A stretch of 64,000 nucleotides of DNA, taken from the IMG/VR virus record IMGVR_UViG_3300028612_002727, positions 1-64,000 of that record, one strand, 5' to 3'. The position numbers and the translations under genes were made by a program. The notes beneath the pieces were generated by a model. It worked only from the letters and a program-made list of their open reading frames with translations, did not search any database and had not been told where the DNA came from. Below, in pieces: positions 34,555 through 42,621 of the stretch (position 1 is its first letter; every line of letters begins with the position of its first letter). Source of the stretch: a virus.

Positions 34555-34833
34555 CTACGCTTTTTCAGGGCGATCGAACTTCTCACCGCAATAACAGCAA
34601 TGGCTCGCAAGTATAGTGATAGAATCTTTCTTAAGATTCTTTTGCGGCGTACCGTCACGCTTCAAAGGACGGTAAGAATACTCAATCTTTGGGCTGGTTG
34701 GGGCGTATTCACCTTTGGCCAGCATATACGCTCGGCCTTGCCAGTCGGCTTCAAAGTCTTGAACGTTGTCCGGCAATTGCTCTTTAACATGCTCGGTTAC
34801 TTTTTCCATTGTTTCTTCAAAACAGTTACACAT
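34555..34833 (-). CDS. Small cysteine-rich protein, possible zinc binder
   Basis: 92 residues with CNC at the start and HCCYCGEKF near the end, which could form a zinc knuckle. The start box ends at the ATG. No function assigned. Confidence 0.6.
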   Translation of the reverse strand: MCNCFEETMEKVTEHVKEQLPDNVQDFEADWQGRAYMLAKGEYAPTSPKIEYSYRPLKRDGTPQKNLKKDSITILASHCCYCGEKFDRPEKA

Positions 34834-34851
34834 ATCGTCAATTTCCTAATT

Positions 34852-35103
34852 TTAGTTGTTTGCCATAGCGACTTGATCGCTATCATAAGTCGTAGACTCG
34901 TACCAAGCGTAATGCTTGAAACAATCGCTACTATAATCACGCTGCCAAACCCGACCGTTAGCATCTTTAATTAAGTACGGTATTCGACGACGTTTACACA
35001 TAGCATCAGCGTGTTCTTGCGCTTTTTCTATCGACGGAGCGAAGAAATAGCTAGAACGCTGAACACCATTGTATTTATCAGGGTAACGTAGTTCGTATTT
35101 CAT
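34852..35103 (-). CDS. Hypothetical 83-residue protein
   Basis: The ATG overlaps the stop upstream (ATGA). The sequence is basic and aromatic (SSYFFAPSIEKAQEHADAMCKRRR), similar in style to small phage dsDNA-interacting or WGR-like proteins, but I cannot assign a family. Confidence 0.55.
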   Translation of the reverse strand: MKYELRYPDKYNGVQRSSYFFAPSIEKAQEHADAMCKRRRIPYLIKDANGRVWQRDYSSDCFKHYAWYESTTYDSDQVAMANN

Positions 35104-35432
35104 CCCACTACCTCACTTAACCCCAATTCCTCAGACGTTACCGTCTCTACCCAACCATCATCGTAATCAAGGAACCCGATTTTGAATTCTGTGCCACCTG
35201 AACTCTGGTAACTAACCGTACCTTTTGGGTCTAACTTTCGTAGGGTGTCCGCCAACGAACTTAAAGACAGACCGCCAAAATTTGGGGCCGGTCGGTATAT
35301 CCCAATTTCGTCTAAACCTACCGTTAAAAGTACACCCTCGAAAGTTTCGATTGGACTCACCGAGCCCAGATGCGCATTGTTAAAAACACACTCCTGACTC
35401 GCCACAATGTCTAACAGTTCTTCAACTTTCAT
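35100..35432 (-). CDS. Hypothetical 110-residue protein
   Basis: The ATG follows directly after the cytosine methyltransferase stop (TAAATG). Acidic, with a beta-rich C-terminal half (GTVSYQSSGGTEFKIGFLDYDD). The function is unknown. Confidence 0.55.
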   Translation of the reverse strand: MKVEELLDIVASQECVFNNAHLGSVSPIETFEGVLLTVGLDEIGIYRPAPNFGGLSLSSLADTLRKLDPKGTVSYQSSGGTEFKIGFLDYDDGWVETVTSEELGLSEVVG

Positions 35433-36326
35433 TTACGCCACCAATTTTTTACTTTGTTGAAAATAGCGGTACAACTCACCACCAACCCATTCGCTTTTCG
35501 GCACTGACACACCATTCCCAATCTGGCGATACGCCGCCGTTGAAGATACGGGGAAGGTAAACCAATCTGGAACACCTTGAAGCCTCGCATACTCTCGAAC
35601 CGAGTAAGGCCGGACACCTCGAGGGAATCGCTTATCCGCCACTAAGCGGGTCGATTTATCTTTGGCGTAATGGGCTATACACGTTGGCGCTAAATCACCT
35701 TTCGTGGGGTCGCTGATAATCGGAAGGTCACGATATTTACCCGTCATTCGCGCCTCGATAGCGCTAGGTAAGGTGACGTCGGGGTCCTGTTCCACTATCT
35801 CGGCTAACGTCACTGGCCGACAGTGCTTAGGAGGGCGAACTTCAAATCGATTACGCGTCCCAAAGATAATCAGTCGGTCCCTTCGCTGGGGGAGCCAATG
35901 CTGGGACTGAACCGGACAAAATACGTGAACATAATAGTCCGGCAATTTCGTCATGGCCTCCATCACCAGCGGGAACGCTCGCATTCCTGGCACATTCTCT
36001 ACCACATAAGCATCGGGCTTTCTTATCGCTAAGTGGCGTAAAGCGTGAAGGAATAAATCGTCACCGGTTCTAACCCCGTGGATATCCCCAATCGTTGAAT
36101 ACTTGGTGCAAGGGTAGGTGAATACCATTGCATCACATTCCTCTTGGTTTAATACCAGTTCTTCGGTCAAGTCACATTGCTGAACATGATTGCCAATATT
36201 GGCGCGGTAAGTTTTCACCGCGTCTTTATCAATCTCAAACGCTTGATTGATAGTAAGACCAGCATTAATCAGCCCAATATCCATCAGGCCAGCACCACAA
36301 AAATAACTGTTTACGTTAATTTGCAT
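35433..36326 (-). CDS. C5-cytosine DNA methyltransferase (Dcm type)
   Basis: A 297-residue enzyme with all main motifs in order: I, YFCGAGLMDIGL (~8); IV, TYPCTKYS with the catalytic Cys (~71); VI, VVENVPG (~110); VIII, LPQRRDRLIIFG (~143); and the C-terminal IGNGVSVP (~272) as motif X. The target recognition region between VIII and X is short. It probably modifies phage DNA against restriction; no cognate endonuclease is visible beside it. The ATG ends the start box GGAAATTGACGATG. Confidence 0.93.
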   Translation of the reverse strand: MQINVNSYFCGAGLMDIGLINAGLTINQAFEIDKDAVKTYRANIGNHVQQCDLTEELVLNQEECDAMVFTYPCTKYSTIGDIHGVRTGDDLFLHALRHLAIRKPDAYVVENVPGMRAFPLVMEAMTKLPDYYVHVFCPVQSQHWLPQRRDRLIIFGTRNRFEVRPPKHCRPVTLAEIVEQDPDVTLPSAIEARMTGKYRDLPIISDPTKGDLAPTCIAHYAKDKSTRLVADKRFPRGVRPYSVREYARLQGVPDWFTFPVSSTAAYRQIGNGVSVPKSEWVGGELYRYFQQSKKLVA

Positions 36327-36348
36327 CGTCAATTTCCAAATTTAAGAG

Positions 36349-36894
36349 TTAATTTTCTAAACTACTTTCGCGATTCCTACGGCGCTTTCTCTCCTCGTAC
36401 ATATACTTCTTGGCTTGTTTGTCGCAGAACTCATTTACCGCTGAACGTTTATTGCCATACCCACTATGACCTTTAACCCACTTCCACTTTATGTACTTAA
36501 GTTTCAAGTGTTTTAAGTTCTTACCCATAACAGGTTTTAGTTTTCTGATTGCTCCTTGGCAATCCGACTGGATTACTAGAACTTTTCCCTCCCAGTTAAA
36601 ATCCGTGTTAAACCACTTACTGTTTTGTGCGTGGGTTAATGTATAGATAACGGCACAAATCTCAGCTTCTTCCGCGTTATTACATTGGTCAAGAACCCCC
36701 CCTACGCGAAAGGTTCTAGGAGGGAATCCAAATTTCACCCAACCGCCAAAACCTCCAGCTTTTGTTTTGGGGCAGAAACTAGCATCACAGAACAATGTAA
36801 TAAATAAATCTCTATTGTCAGGTTTAGTTCCCGAGTGAGTAACAATAGGTGTTCTTTCAGTTACATCCCAAGGAGGGGTATCCGATTCAATCAT
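36349..36894 (-). CDS. Ribonuclease HI
   Basis: A 181-residue RNase H-fold enzyme that would cut RNA in RNA-DNA hybrids. Catalytic acidic residues are in LFCDASFCP (~37), NNAEEAEI (~75) and IQSDCQGA (~110), with the later GHSGYGNKRSAVNEFCDKQAK block (~146-166) carrying His and the last Asp. The N-terminal ~28 residues and the basic tail (RKRRRNRE) are extra. The start is the box ATG. Confidence 0.85.
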   Translation of the reverse strand: MIESDTPPWDVTERTPIVTHSGTKPDNRDLFITLFCDASFCPKTKAGGFGGWVKFGFPPRTFRVGGVLDQCNNAEEAEICAVIYTLTHAQNSKWFNTDFNWEGKVLVIQSDCQGAIRKLKPVMGKNLKHLKLKYIKWKWVKGHSGYGNKRSAVNEFCDKQAKKYMYEERKRRRNRESSLEN

Positions 36895-36914
36895 CGTCAA
36901 TTTCCTAAGTTAAT

Positions 36915-37937
36915 TTAATCGTCTCTAAGTAAGTCAGAAACTTGTTTTACCTTTCTGGCATAATTAGCATAGTGCTCAAGACTTGGGACCTGTGCAATCG
37001 GCTCAAGCGACATTACCTCAGCCAGCGTATCGCTATTTTTTCGAAGCCAATCCAAAAGAACCTCACGCTTTCGAGCATCTGTAGCCGCTTTTGTTACACT
37101 TGGCGTCATTAAGAGAGGTAAATCATCTACGTTAAGCTTTTCTAATACGTTATTCTCTTTCGCTATACTCATAACGTGTCCCAGTGTGTTAGCAATAGCC
37201 TCCACACTATCTTCATCTAAGGGGCCGACCTTGAATTGCGGGGTAACACGATATTCACCCTCGGGTATCAACAGACAGAACTCATCCCAAATTTCGAGAA
37301 ACTGCTTATCTAGCAGAGCTACACGCTCATCGGCAGTGAACGCACTGGCCTGTTGAGGACCTGCCTGTTGAGGACCTGCCTGTTGAGGACCTGCCTGTTG
37401 AGGACCTGCCTGTTGAGGACCTGCCTGTTGAGGACCTGCCTGTTGAGGACCTGCCTGTTGAGGATATTGCTTCGGTTCCGAACGACGTTTGTGGAAACTA
37501 AGATCTTTACCGTTAATCACAAATATTTCACTACGAACCATTGAAAGAATATCTAAATATGATTCGGCAAAATCATACCCACTAAAAGCTACAGGTAGCG
37601 TGTCCTTGTGTTCTTGGTGGGCATGGTAAATGTAGAAACCTAGTTCAACATCCGCCTCGTTGGTGAATGCTTGAATAATTGCATTCGCTGTCTCAGGACA
37701 AGTGATAGGGATCTCCGTTGATAACCGGTACTGTGTTATTTCTTCTACCGCTAACAGAGTTTCGTAACTGCCAGTTGTTGCAACAGTGGGTTTCTCAGCA
37801 AGTACCTTCTTCAACCATTCCTCGTGAGAAACAGTTAAATTTTTGAGCGCACTCTCAAGTTTTTCCTTGTTCCAAATAATAATTTTGGCCGCAACAACCG
37901 CGCCATTTCCTAATTTCAGACCTTTTTTCATAGTCAT
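36915..37937 (-). CDS. Hypothetical protein with PQQAG repeats
   Basis: A 340-residue protein. The N-terminal ~155 residues (HEEWLKKVLAEKP; LLAVEEITQYRLS; FYIYHAHQEHK) and the C-terminal ~130 are globular and joined by eight PQQAG repeats (~158-197) acting as a flexible linker. The C-terminal part has LPLLMTPSVTKAATDARKREVLLDWL, split by turns. No family recognised. The ATG ends the start box. Confidence 0.65.
   Translation of the reverse strand: MTMKKGLKLGNGAVVAAKIIIWNKEKLESALKNLTVSHEEWLKKVLAEKPTVATTGSYETLLAVEEITQYRLSTEIPITCPETANAIIQAFTNEADVELGFYIYHAHQEHKDTLPVAFSGYDFAESYLDILSMVRSEIFVINGKDLSFHKRRSEPKQYPQQAGPQQAGPQQAGPQQAGPQQAGPQQAGPQQAGPQQASAFTADERVALLDKQFLEIWDEFCLLIPEGEYRVTPQFKVGPLDEDSVEAIANTLGHVMSIAKENNVLEKLNVDDLPLLMTPSVTKAATDARKREVLLDWLRKNSDTLAEVMSLEPIAQVPSLEHYANYARKVKQVSDLLRDD
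37348..37464. repeat. 15-bp in-frame tandem repeat, eight copies
   Basis: The unit GCCTGTTGAGGACCT (PQQAG on the minus strand) is repeated almost without change. Perfect identity between units indicates recent expansion. Confidence 0.95.
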
Positions 37938-37962
37938 CGTCAATTTCCTAAGTTAATTGAAA

Positions 37963-37983
37963 GGGGGGGGGAATTCCTCCCCC
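37963..37983 (-). repeat. Degenerate intercistronic hairpin repeat with G9-type run
   Basis: A GGGGG...AATTCCTCCCCC palindrome in the place where the other intergenic hairpins occur, before the start box of the PQQAG protein. It includes a long G run, which may be length-variable. Confidence 0.6.
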
Positions 37984-38183
37984 TAGAATAAGTTACTTTT
38001 AACCGCTTCACGGTTATGACAGTCAGAGCAAACCTTCTTGCTCGTACCCATCAACTCCAGCTCGGACTTAATTGCCCGTAGTCGAGAGTCGCTAATCTTC
38101 GACTGGCATTTAGCACAATAAAAATCATTGTTTTTCGGGACGAGTTTTGAGGTTGATGCTAACTCTTTAAGCATGCTATTCAT
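37983..38183 (-). CDS. Small zinc-ribbon protein
   Basis: 66 residues with two CxxC pairs (YCAKCQ, VCSDCH) about 27 residues apart, a four-cysteine zinc site recalling DksA/TraR-type or rubredoxin-like ribbons. The first ATG with a plausible size was used (MNSMLKEL). A transcription-related role is possible but not shown. Confidence 0.55.
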   Translation of the reverse strand: MNSMLKELASTSKLVPKNNDFYCAKCQSKISDSRLRAIKSELELMGTSKKVCSDCHNREAVKSNLF

Positions 38184-38373
38184 CGTGCAAATCCCTTTGA
38201 AAGTCCAAACGCCCAGAGCGAATTTCAACTTCAACCGTGACCGAAAACTTTTCAGCTAAAGAGGTTCCAAAGTTCTCCGCTTGGTGAACGTTAGAGGCCA
38301 TACACTCAGCGGCACAATGATTCACGCGCTTACCGCGTCGTTCATCGAATATAACTATTGTGTAATATTGCAT
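38176..38373 (-). CDS. Hypothetical 65-residue protein
   Basis: It starts at MQYYTIVIF, with GGGAGC before the ATG; the frame extends upstream without a better start. The end overlaps the zinc-ribbon gene by eight bases. No assignment. Confidence 0.5.
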   Translation of the reverse strand: MQYYTIVIFDERRGKRVNHCAAECMASNVHQAENFGTSLAEKFSVTVEVEIRSGRLDFQRDLHDE

Positions 38374-38383
38374 GTGCCGCTCC

Positions 38384-38611
38384 CTATTTCTTCGAACGCG
38401 CTCGAAACGCTTTACGTTTCTTTGCCGCTCGACGTTGGATAGCTGCACTCCCTTTAGGCTTTTTACGCCCTGCATAGTCTACCTTTGGGGCATACTTCTT
38501 AGCTAGGTTGATAGACTCGAGGTGTAAGGATTTTACTTTCTCACCCCACGCCCCTGAGACTGACCCCCCAAGTCCCATTATACTCGCCGCTAGTAATAGA
38601 GTTTTGTTCAC
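38384..38611 (-). CDS. Small basic protein with signal-like N-terminus
   Basis: 75 residues starting at GTG, with GAAGGAG before it. The first ~22 residues are hydrophobic (KTLLLAASIMGLGGSVSGAWG), like a signal peptide; the rest is strongly basic (RKKPKGSAAIQRRAAKKRKAFRARSKK). It could be an exported cationic peptide or a nucleic-acid binder. The function is unknown. Confidence 0.5.
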   Translation of the reverse strand: MNKTLLLAASIMGLGGSVSGAWGEKVKSLHLESINLAKKYAPKVDYAGRKKPKGSAAIQRRAAKKRKAFRARSKK

Positions 38612-38636
38612 AGGTGTTTCTCCTTCTTATCGTCGA

Positions 38637-38897
38637 TTAATCGTTAGGTTCTAGGTCTAAATACAACTGCCAGCGGAAGCCGGCCGAGGTTACAAAAAAC
38701 AACAGTTGGCCCGTTTGGTCGCAATAAGCCTCATCGGTGCAGGGCTTGAAATCACAACCCCGAAAATAAATCTTTTCAAACTCGGCTATTGCCGTAACCC
38801 TGTCGTGATAAATCTTCAGGGGCCAGAAACTAAGAGCCTCATTATCCGGTCTACGACACACAATCATATGTACGTTCTTATTCTTCTTCTTAGGCAT
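38637..38897 (-). CDS. Hypothetical 86-residue protein
   Basis: Basic N-terminus (PKKKNKN), then a compact alpha/beta sequence (ALSFWPLKIYHDRVTAIAEFEKIYF; LLFFVTSAGFRWQLYLDLE). The start overlaps the end of the 291-residue gene by eight bases. Confidence 0.55.
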   Translation of the reverse strand: MPKKKNKNVHMIVCRRPDNEALSFWPLKIYHDRVTAIAEFEKIYFRGCDFKPCTDEAYCDQTGQLLFFVTSAGFRWQLYLDLEPND

Positions 38898-39765
38898 CCG
38901 AGTAATCCTCCAATCGTTCGTTCCAGTCCTCGGTGTAAAGCGAAAAGCAGATTGCTTGTAAGGCCGTATCGTCAGACAGACTCACAGCTTTACCAGCCCC
39001 ACCACAATCGGCATCGAGTGCTCGACTCAATTCATCAGCATCACGGATAGTCAGAACCGCAATAAACGCGGGTTCCTCAGGATCATCAGGCTCAACCCAA
39101 GTCAGATTTCCCATGATGTAGTCGTGAATAGTGTATTTACCTTTTACGAAGTTCATCCAACCCCATTCCGCATCATCTAACACGTACTCAATAGGGGTAC
39201 CCGAGCTTAACTTCTCGGGTATCTCATAGAACGCGATATCTTTATCCGCCAATATCTGCGGTGAGGTGTATCGGTGAGGTTGTGGCTGTCTTCTTTCTTT
39301 TACTCCCACGCGGCCATTTAACAACAGGTCGAGCATATGCTTCATAAACGCCAAAGCGTCGGCCGCGGCAGGTTCCACCTCTAGTAGATGATTGAACCGT
39401 TGGGATTCAGGAGGAAGATACGTTTCTGCCGCCGCGTGTCTTAGAAAGCGTGACCCCGCGACAATCGCATCCGCGACCTTGCCTATTTCATGGTGTAAAG
39501 CCCAATAAACACGCTCCGCCGCCATTCTCGAGCAGAATTCCTCGGTGTCGATACCTATGAAATTCTGAATTTCTGGTGTTACGGCCCCATAGCCAACGAC
39601 ACAAGCCGGAGTACCGCAGGTGTGAATATCTTTCGCGTCATTAGCTACCATTTCACTGTCAAAATAAACAACCATATTCAAAGGCAACTCAGCCTTAACC
39701 ACTTCCTCCATGGTTTCTATTAAGAGTTGAAGCAGTGGAAAAGGGTTTTTCTGTTCAGTTTTCAT
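38890..39765 (-). CDS. Paralogous accessory protein with TCGTPACVVGYG motif (long form)
   Basis: 291 residues. The first ~140 residues match the 157-residue protein at 41.7-42.1 kb: FPLLQLLIETMEEVV, ELPLNM, then DIHTCGTPACVVGYGAVTPEIQ. The C-terminal half, absent from the shorter paralogue, includes WGWMNFVKGKYTIHDYIMGNLTW and an acidic tail. I do not know the family. The ATG ends the start box variant GGGAATTGACGATATG. Confidence 0.65.
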   Translation of the reverse strand: MKTEQKNPFPLLQLLIETMEEVVKAELPLNMVVYFDSEMVANDAKDIHTCGTPACVVGYGAVTPEIQNFIGIDTEEFCSRMAAERVYWALHHEIGKVADAIVAGSRFLRHAAAETYLPPESQRFNHLLEVEPAAADALAFMKHMLDLLLNGRVGVKERRQPQPHRYTSPQILADKDIAFYEIPEKLSSGTPIEYVLDDAEWGWMNFVKGKYTIHDYIMGNLTWVEPDDPEEPAFIAVLTIRDADELSRALDADCGGAGKAVSLSDDTALQAICFSLYTEDWNERLEDYSDA

Positions 39766-39787
39766 ATCGTCAATTCCCAAATTTTAG

Positions 39788-39807
39788 TGGTGGGGAACTC
39801 CCCACCA
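39788..39807 (-). repeat. Intercistronic hairpin repeat
   Basis: TGGTGGGG-AACT-CCCCACCA between the stop of the 187-residue gene and the start box of the 291-residue gene. Confidence 0.75.
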
Positions 39808-39808
39808 G

Positions 39809-40372
39809 TTAGTAAAAGCCCAGTTCACCCTCGCTATCGTCAATCAACCAACGACGCATCGGGAACGTGATATAAATACCGCGATTCGCACCGGCGCTTT
39901 CACCCCAGAACCAATAGTTCGCGTCAACAAACCCGTCGGGTTTTAACTCGATAGAATCAAGCTTCTCGTGCCAATGGAAGTAGCCCCCAGACACACTCAT
40001 ACTTAATGCGCCAGTCTCACCCACCTTAGGCCGGTGAAGGTGAGGCCCAGCGTTCATACAAATCGCTCGACTTGACCCATACTCACGGCAGATAAGCGCC
40101 TTTTCGTAAACCCGCCCATTCTTACAAATAACCCGAACACGATGCCCAGGTATTGCACGGGCATTTACGTTGCTGCAAGTCTGCAACGCTTGGCGATACA
40201 TATACCAGTTATCCAGAACCGCTCGGTTGAAAGAGCCAACATAGGTAAGGTTTGAGCGTACAATCTTGAATAGGTCGCACAACTCGGTAAACCCAAAACT
40301 ACCCCTTGGCACACGATAGCTATTCAAAATACGCCCCGTCTCATCTACCGCGATATCGTGAAAAAGACTCAT
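39809..40372 (-). CDS. Hypothetical 187-residue protein
   Basis: The ATG overlaps the previous stop (ATGA); an upstream extension is unlikely. A beta-rich protein with HRVRVICKNGRVYEKALICREYG and a SMSVSGGYFHWHEKLD segment. The His/Trp-rich middle might bind a ligand. No family recognised. Confidence 0.55.
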   Translation of the reverse strand: MSLFHDIAVDETGRILNSYRVPRGSFGFTELCDLFKIVRSNLTYVGSFNRAVLDNWYMYRQALQTCSNVNARAIPGHRVRVICKNGRVYEKALICREYGSSRAICMNAGPHLHRPKVGETGALSMSVSGGYFHWHEKLDSIELKPDGFVDANYWFWGESAGANRGIYITFPMRRWLIDDSEGELGFY

Positions 40373-40857
40373 ACGTCCACAGCCTCCGCCCACGCTTTTT
40401 CGAACTCGGCTTTCGAATAGCCGCGAAGGCCACCAAAATCGTAACGATGTAAAATCTCGTCTTTAGTGAACTCGCAATCGTTGATTTGATAGCAAAGCCG
40501 ACGGGTAACGTCATACATCAACACACCTCGTCGCGCCCCTCCCGAGAGGGCAATATACTCATACTCGACAGCACGGATAATCTGACCCTCCGGCCCGTAG
40601 TGACGACCCGTGTTCCACTCCATACGGCGCATTTTTTCAGGTTCGGGTTTCACTTCCTCGGGCCAGCAAGACCACGATGTTTCCGTCGGGCCGTAACCCT
40701 TCTGTCGGTCTATCTCACACGTAGGCATATCCGCAGCAACATGATTGCCATAGGCTTCTGCAATCTCATAATCACAGGCCTTCACGTTGGGTAAAACAAG
40801 CTGTCGGCCCGTGTCGCTTTCTTCAAGCACGATTTTAAATTCTTTCAAATCATTCAT
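40369..40857 (-). CDS. Hypothetical 162-residue protein
   Basis: The start is the box ATG. The N-terminal half is acidic (EETSW-like CWPEEVKPEPEKMRRMEW segment), followed by IIRAVEYEYIALSGGARRGVLMYDV and a GLRGYSKAEFEKAWAEA helix. No family recognised. Confidence 0.6.
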   Translation of the reverse strand: MNDLKEFKIVLEESDTGRQLVLPNVKACDYEIAEAYGNHVAADMPTCEIDRQKGYGPTETSWSCWPEEVKPEPEKMRRMEWNTGRHYGPEGQIIRAVEYEYIALSGGARRGVLMYDVTRRLCYQINDCEFTKDEILHRYDFGGLRGYSKAEFEKAWAEAVDV

Positions 40858-40888
40858 CGTCAATTTCCAAGTTTTAAGTTAATTTCAG

Positions 40889-40908
40889 TGGTGGGGAACT
40901 CCCCACCA
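40889..40908 (-). repeat. Intercistronic hairpin repeat
   Basis: TGGTGGGG-AACT-CCCCACCA between the csrA stop and the start box of the 162-residue gene; likely ends or shapes the csrA transcript. Confidence 0.75.
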
Positions 40909-40917
40909 GTTTCGCCG

Positions 40918-41106
40918 CTACTTCATTCGGGCTTTTGACGCACGTTCAGCCTCGATACGCTGCTGTATTTCCTCGCGGTGTACAGAAACTTCTCGGGGAG
41001 CATTAACACCCACGCGAACTTGATTCCCATGTACCCCCAGGATAGACACCGTAACATTGTCACCAATAACAACAGCTTCACCGATACGTCTGGTTAGTAT
41101 TAACAT
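40918..41106 (-). CDS. csrA: CsrA/RsmA-type RNA-binding translational regulator
   Basis: A 62-residue complete CsrA protein: [15 protein letters not shown], the [20 protein letters not shown] beta core, then [10 protein letters not shown] with the RNA-binding Arg (~44), and a short charged tail. CsrA dimers bind GGA motifs in mRNA leaders, often covering the ribosome site. The gene's own leader has AAAAGGAATAAGTAA before ATG, and most phage genes carry GGAAAT in the start box, so phage or host mRNAs could be targets. A hairpin repeat lies downstream. Confidence 0.93.
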   Translation of the reverse strand: MLILTRRIGEAVVIGDNVTVSILGVHGNQVRVGVNAPREVSVHREEIQQRIEAERASKARMK

Positions 41107-41131
41107 TTACTTATTCCTTTTAAGTTAAGAT

Positions 41132-41320
41132 TTACTGGTTTTTATTCGATGATTTCGGCTCGTCAGACTCAACAAAGTCACAATAAACCGGCCCTTCATC
41201 GGAGGCCATAAAATCAATTTCAGGGTCGGTTGCAAACTCGCAGTGCTCAACGCTTTTGTAACCATCCCCGAGCAGAGTCCCGCCACACTTTTTACAAACG
41301 GGACGGTGGGATTCAAGCAT
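41132..41320 (-). CDS. Small zinc-ribbon-like protein
   Basis: 62 residues, starting at MLESHRP with GAGGTGGA before the ATG and overlapping the previous stop by eight bases. PVCKKCGG provides one CxxC pair; later HCEFA and YCDF supply single cysteines. Zinc binding is possible. Competing out-of-frame reading is rejected because it lacks these features. Confidence 0.5.
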   Translation of the reverse strand: MLESHRPVCKKCGGTLLGDGYKSVEHCEFATDPEIDFMASDEGPVYCDFVESDEPKSSNKNQ

Positions 41321-41666
41321 GTTCCACCTCGCATTCTTCGTCGTTAGGGATAGGCCAATACCCAAAATCAGAACCATCCCCCTCGTTAGCACCAAAGTAA
41401 TAACCCTCCGGCGCTTGGTGTTCTAAAATATCGAACAGTTCTTCAAGCTTGTACCCCGCTTCTTCACTGTCCCACCATTCGCTCTCGTCGCCCTCATCCA
41501 CCACCCAAGCGGGGATAAAACCGAAAGGCCCCAAAATCAATTGGGTATACTCAGCATCCGCATATCGACGGACAGCCTCGAGGAACGCGGGGATTAAATC
41601 TTGGCGGCGGTGGGTAGCCTGAATAAGCGTACCCAGTTCAATATCAATATCTTGGTCGTTTTTCAT
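41313..41666 (-). CDS. Hypothetical acidic 117-residue protein
   Basis: The ATG overlaps the previous stop (ATGA). Strongly acidic with Trp and Tyr (VVDEGDESEWWDSEEAGYKLEELFD; GANEGDGSDFGYWPIPNDEECE). Unknown; the composition would suit a DNA mimic but nothing more supports that. Confidence 0.6.
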   Translation of the reverse strand: MKNDQDIDIELGTLIQATHRRQDLIPAFLEAVRRYADAEYTQLILGPFGFIPAWVVDEGDESEWWDSEEAGYKLEELFDILEHQAPEGYYFGANEGDGSDFGYWPIPNDEECEVEHA

Positions 41667-42136
41667 ACGTTTTGTTCCTCCGCCTCAAGTTCACGAACCT
41701 TAAACGCCAGCACATGCTTCATGTACTTCAATGTCTCCGCTGGAGAAGGTTCATCCTTGTGAAGATGCTCAAAATCCAGGTCGGTCTCTGGTAGTTCGTC
41801 CGCCGCATGTAGGTGTCTTTCGTAAGCTATGCTACAAAAGATTGAATATCCCAAATCGCCAAGTTCATCTAGCAAAATCTCCGCAATATCCTCAGCGGTT
41901 TCGGCAGCACGAAAATGGAGGATATCAACCTTTAGGTGTTTTTGAATTTTAGGATCTACCGCACCATAACCAACGACACAGGCAGGGGTCCCGCAAGTGT
42001 GGATATCCTCCGCTTGGTCTGCGATTCCATAGTCGTAGTAGAAGTCCTTCATATGGAACGGCAACTCAAACGAAACCACTTCTTCCATCGTGTCAATCAA
42101 GAGACACAATAAAGGGAATTTTTCAGACGCGTTCAT
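41663..42136 (-). CDS. Paralogous accessory protein with TCGTPACVVGYG motif (short form)
   Basis: 157 residues. It shares FPLLCLLIDTMEEVV, ELPFHM and DIHTCGTPACVVGYGAVDPKIQ with the 291-residue protein at 38.9-39.8 kb. The ATG overlaps the radC stop (ATGA), so it is coupled to radC. The paired cysteines in the motif might bind metal or be redox-active. No known family comes to mind. Confidence 0.65.
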   Translation of the reverse strand: MNASEKFPLLCLLIDTMEEVVSFELPFHMKDFYYDYGIADQAEDIHTCGTPACVVGYGAVDPKIQKHLKVDILHFRAAETAEDIAEILLDELGDLGYSIFCSIAYERHLHAADELPETDLDFEHLHKDEPSPAETLKYMKHVLAFKVRELEAEEQNV

Positions 42137-42621
42137 AGCAACCCCCGTTGAGCCATGGATACACAAGGGCAACCCTGACCATTGCCCACGACAACATGGT
42201 CGAGTAACGCCACATTGATAACCGTCAGCGCTTCTCGGATTTCTCGGGTAATAGCAATATCAGCCTGACTCGGGGTAGGTTCGCCTGAGAGGTGGTTGTG
42301 CGCCAAGATTACCGCCGCAGCATTGTACTCAAAAACCTTGCGGATAATCTCGCGAGGATAGACCGCCGACGAATTAATCGTCCCCTCAAACAGAATTTCA
42401 CTGCCCAACACACCATGCTGAGTGTCAAGAAAGATACACAAGAAACGTTCACGCTCACGCCCCACCAATTGCAAGGCGCAATAATCCATCGCCGCCCCCG
42501 AGTCGTTTAACTGTTTACGGCTGTAGAAGTTGGGTTGTTTCTCACGAAGGATATTTAATGCACGAGTGATAGCCCGTTTTTCGGCAGGGCTGTAAGTGCC
42601 ACAAGCGGTTAGATTAGTCAT
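42133..42621 (-). CDS. radC: RadC/JAB-domain protein
   Basis: 162 residues matching the MPN/JAB metalloprotease-like RadC family. The zinc motif is VILAHNHLSGEPTPSQADI (~104-122; HxHxxGxxxPSxxD), with LLDHVVVG near the end and an upstream acidic residue in FEGTINSS. The N-terminal HhH part of chromosomal RadC is absent, as in most phage and plasmid copies. RadC homologues are common in mobile elements; their role is unsettled. The leader is a box variant (GGAAATTGACGTATG). Confidence 0.9.
   Translation of the reverse strand: MTNLTACGTYSPAEKRAITRALNILREKQPNFYSRKQLNDSGAAMDYCALQLVGRERERFLCIFLDTQHGVLGSEILFEGTINSSAVYPREIIRKVFEYNAAAVILAHNHLSGEPTPSQADIAITREIREALTVINVALLDHVVVGNGQGCPCVSMAQRGLL

Noticed and set aside
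37348-37464. CRISPR array
   Set aside because: Units are contiguous 15-bp coding repeats with no spacers. The same holds for the other tandem arrays.
41125-41334. 69-residue minus-strand frame
   Set aside because: It competes with the zinc-ribbon frame at 41132-41320, which has a better ribosome site and CxxC motif.
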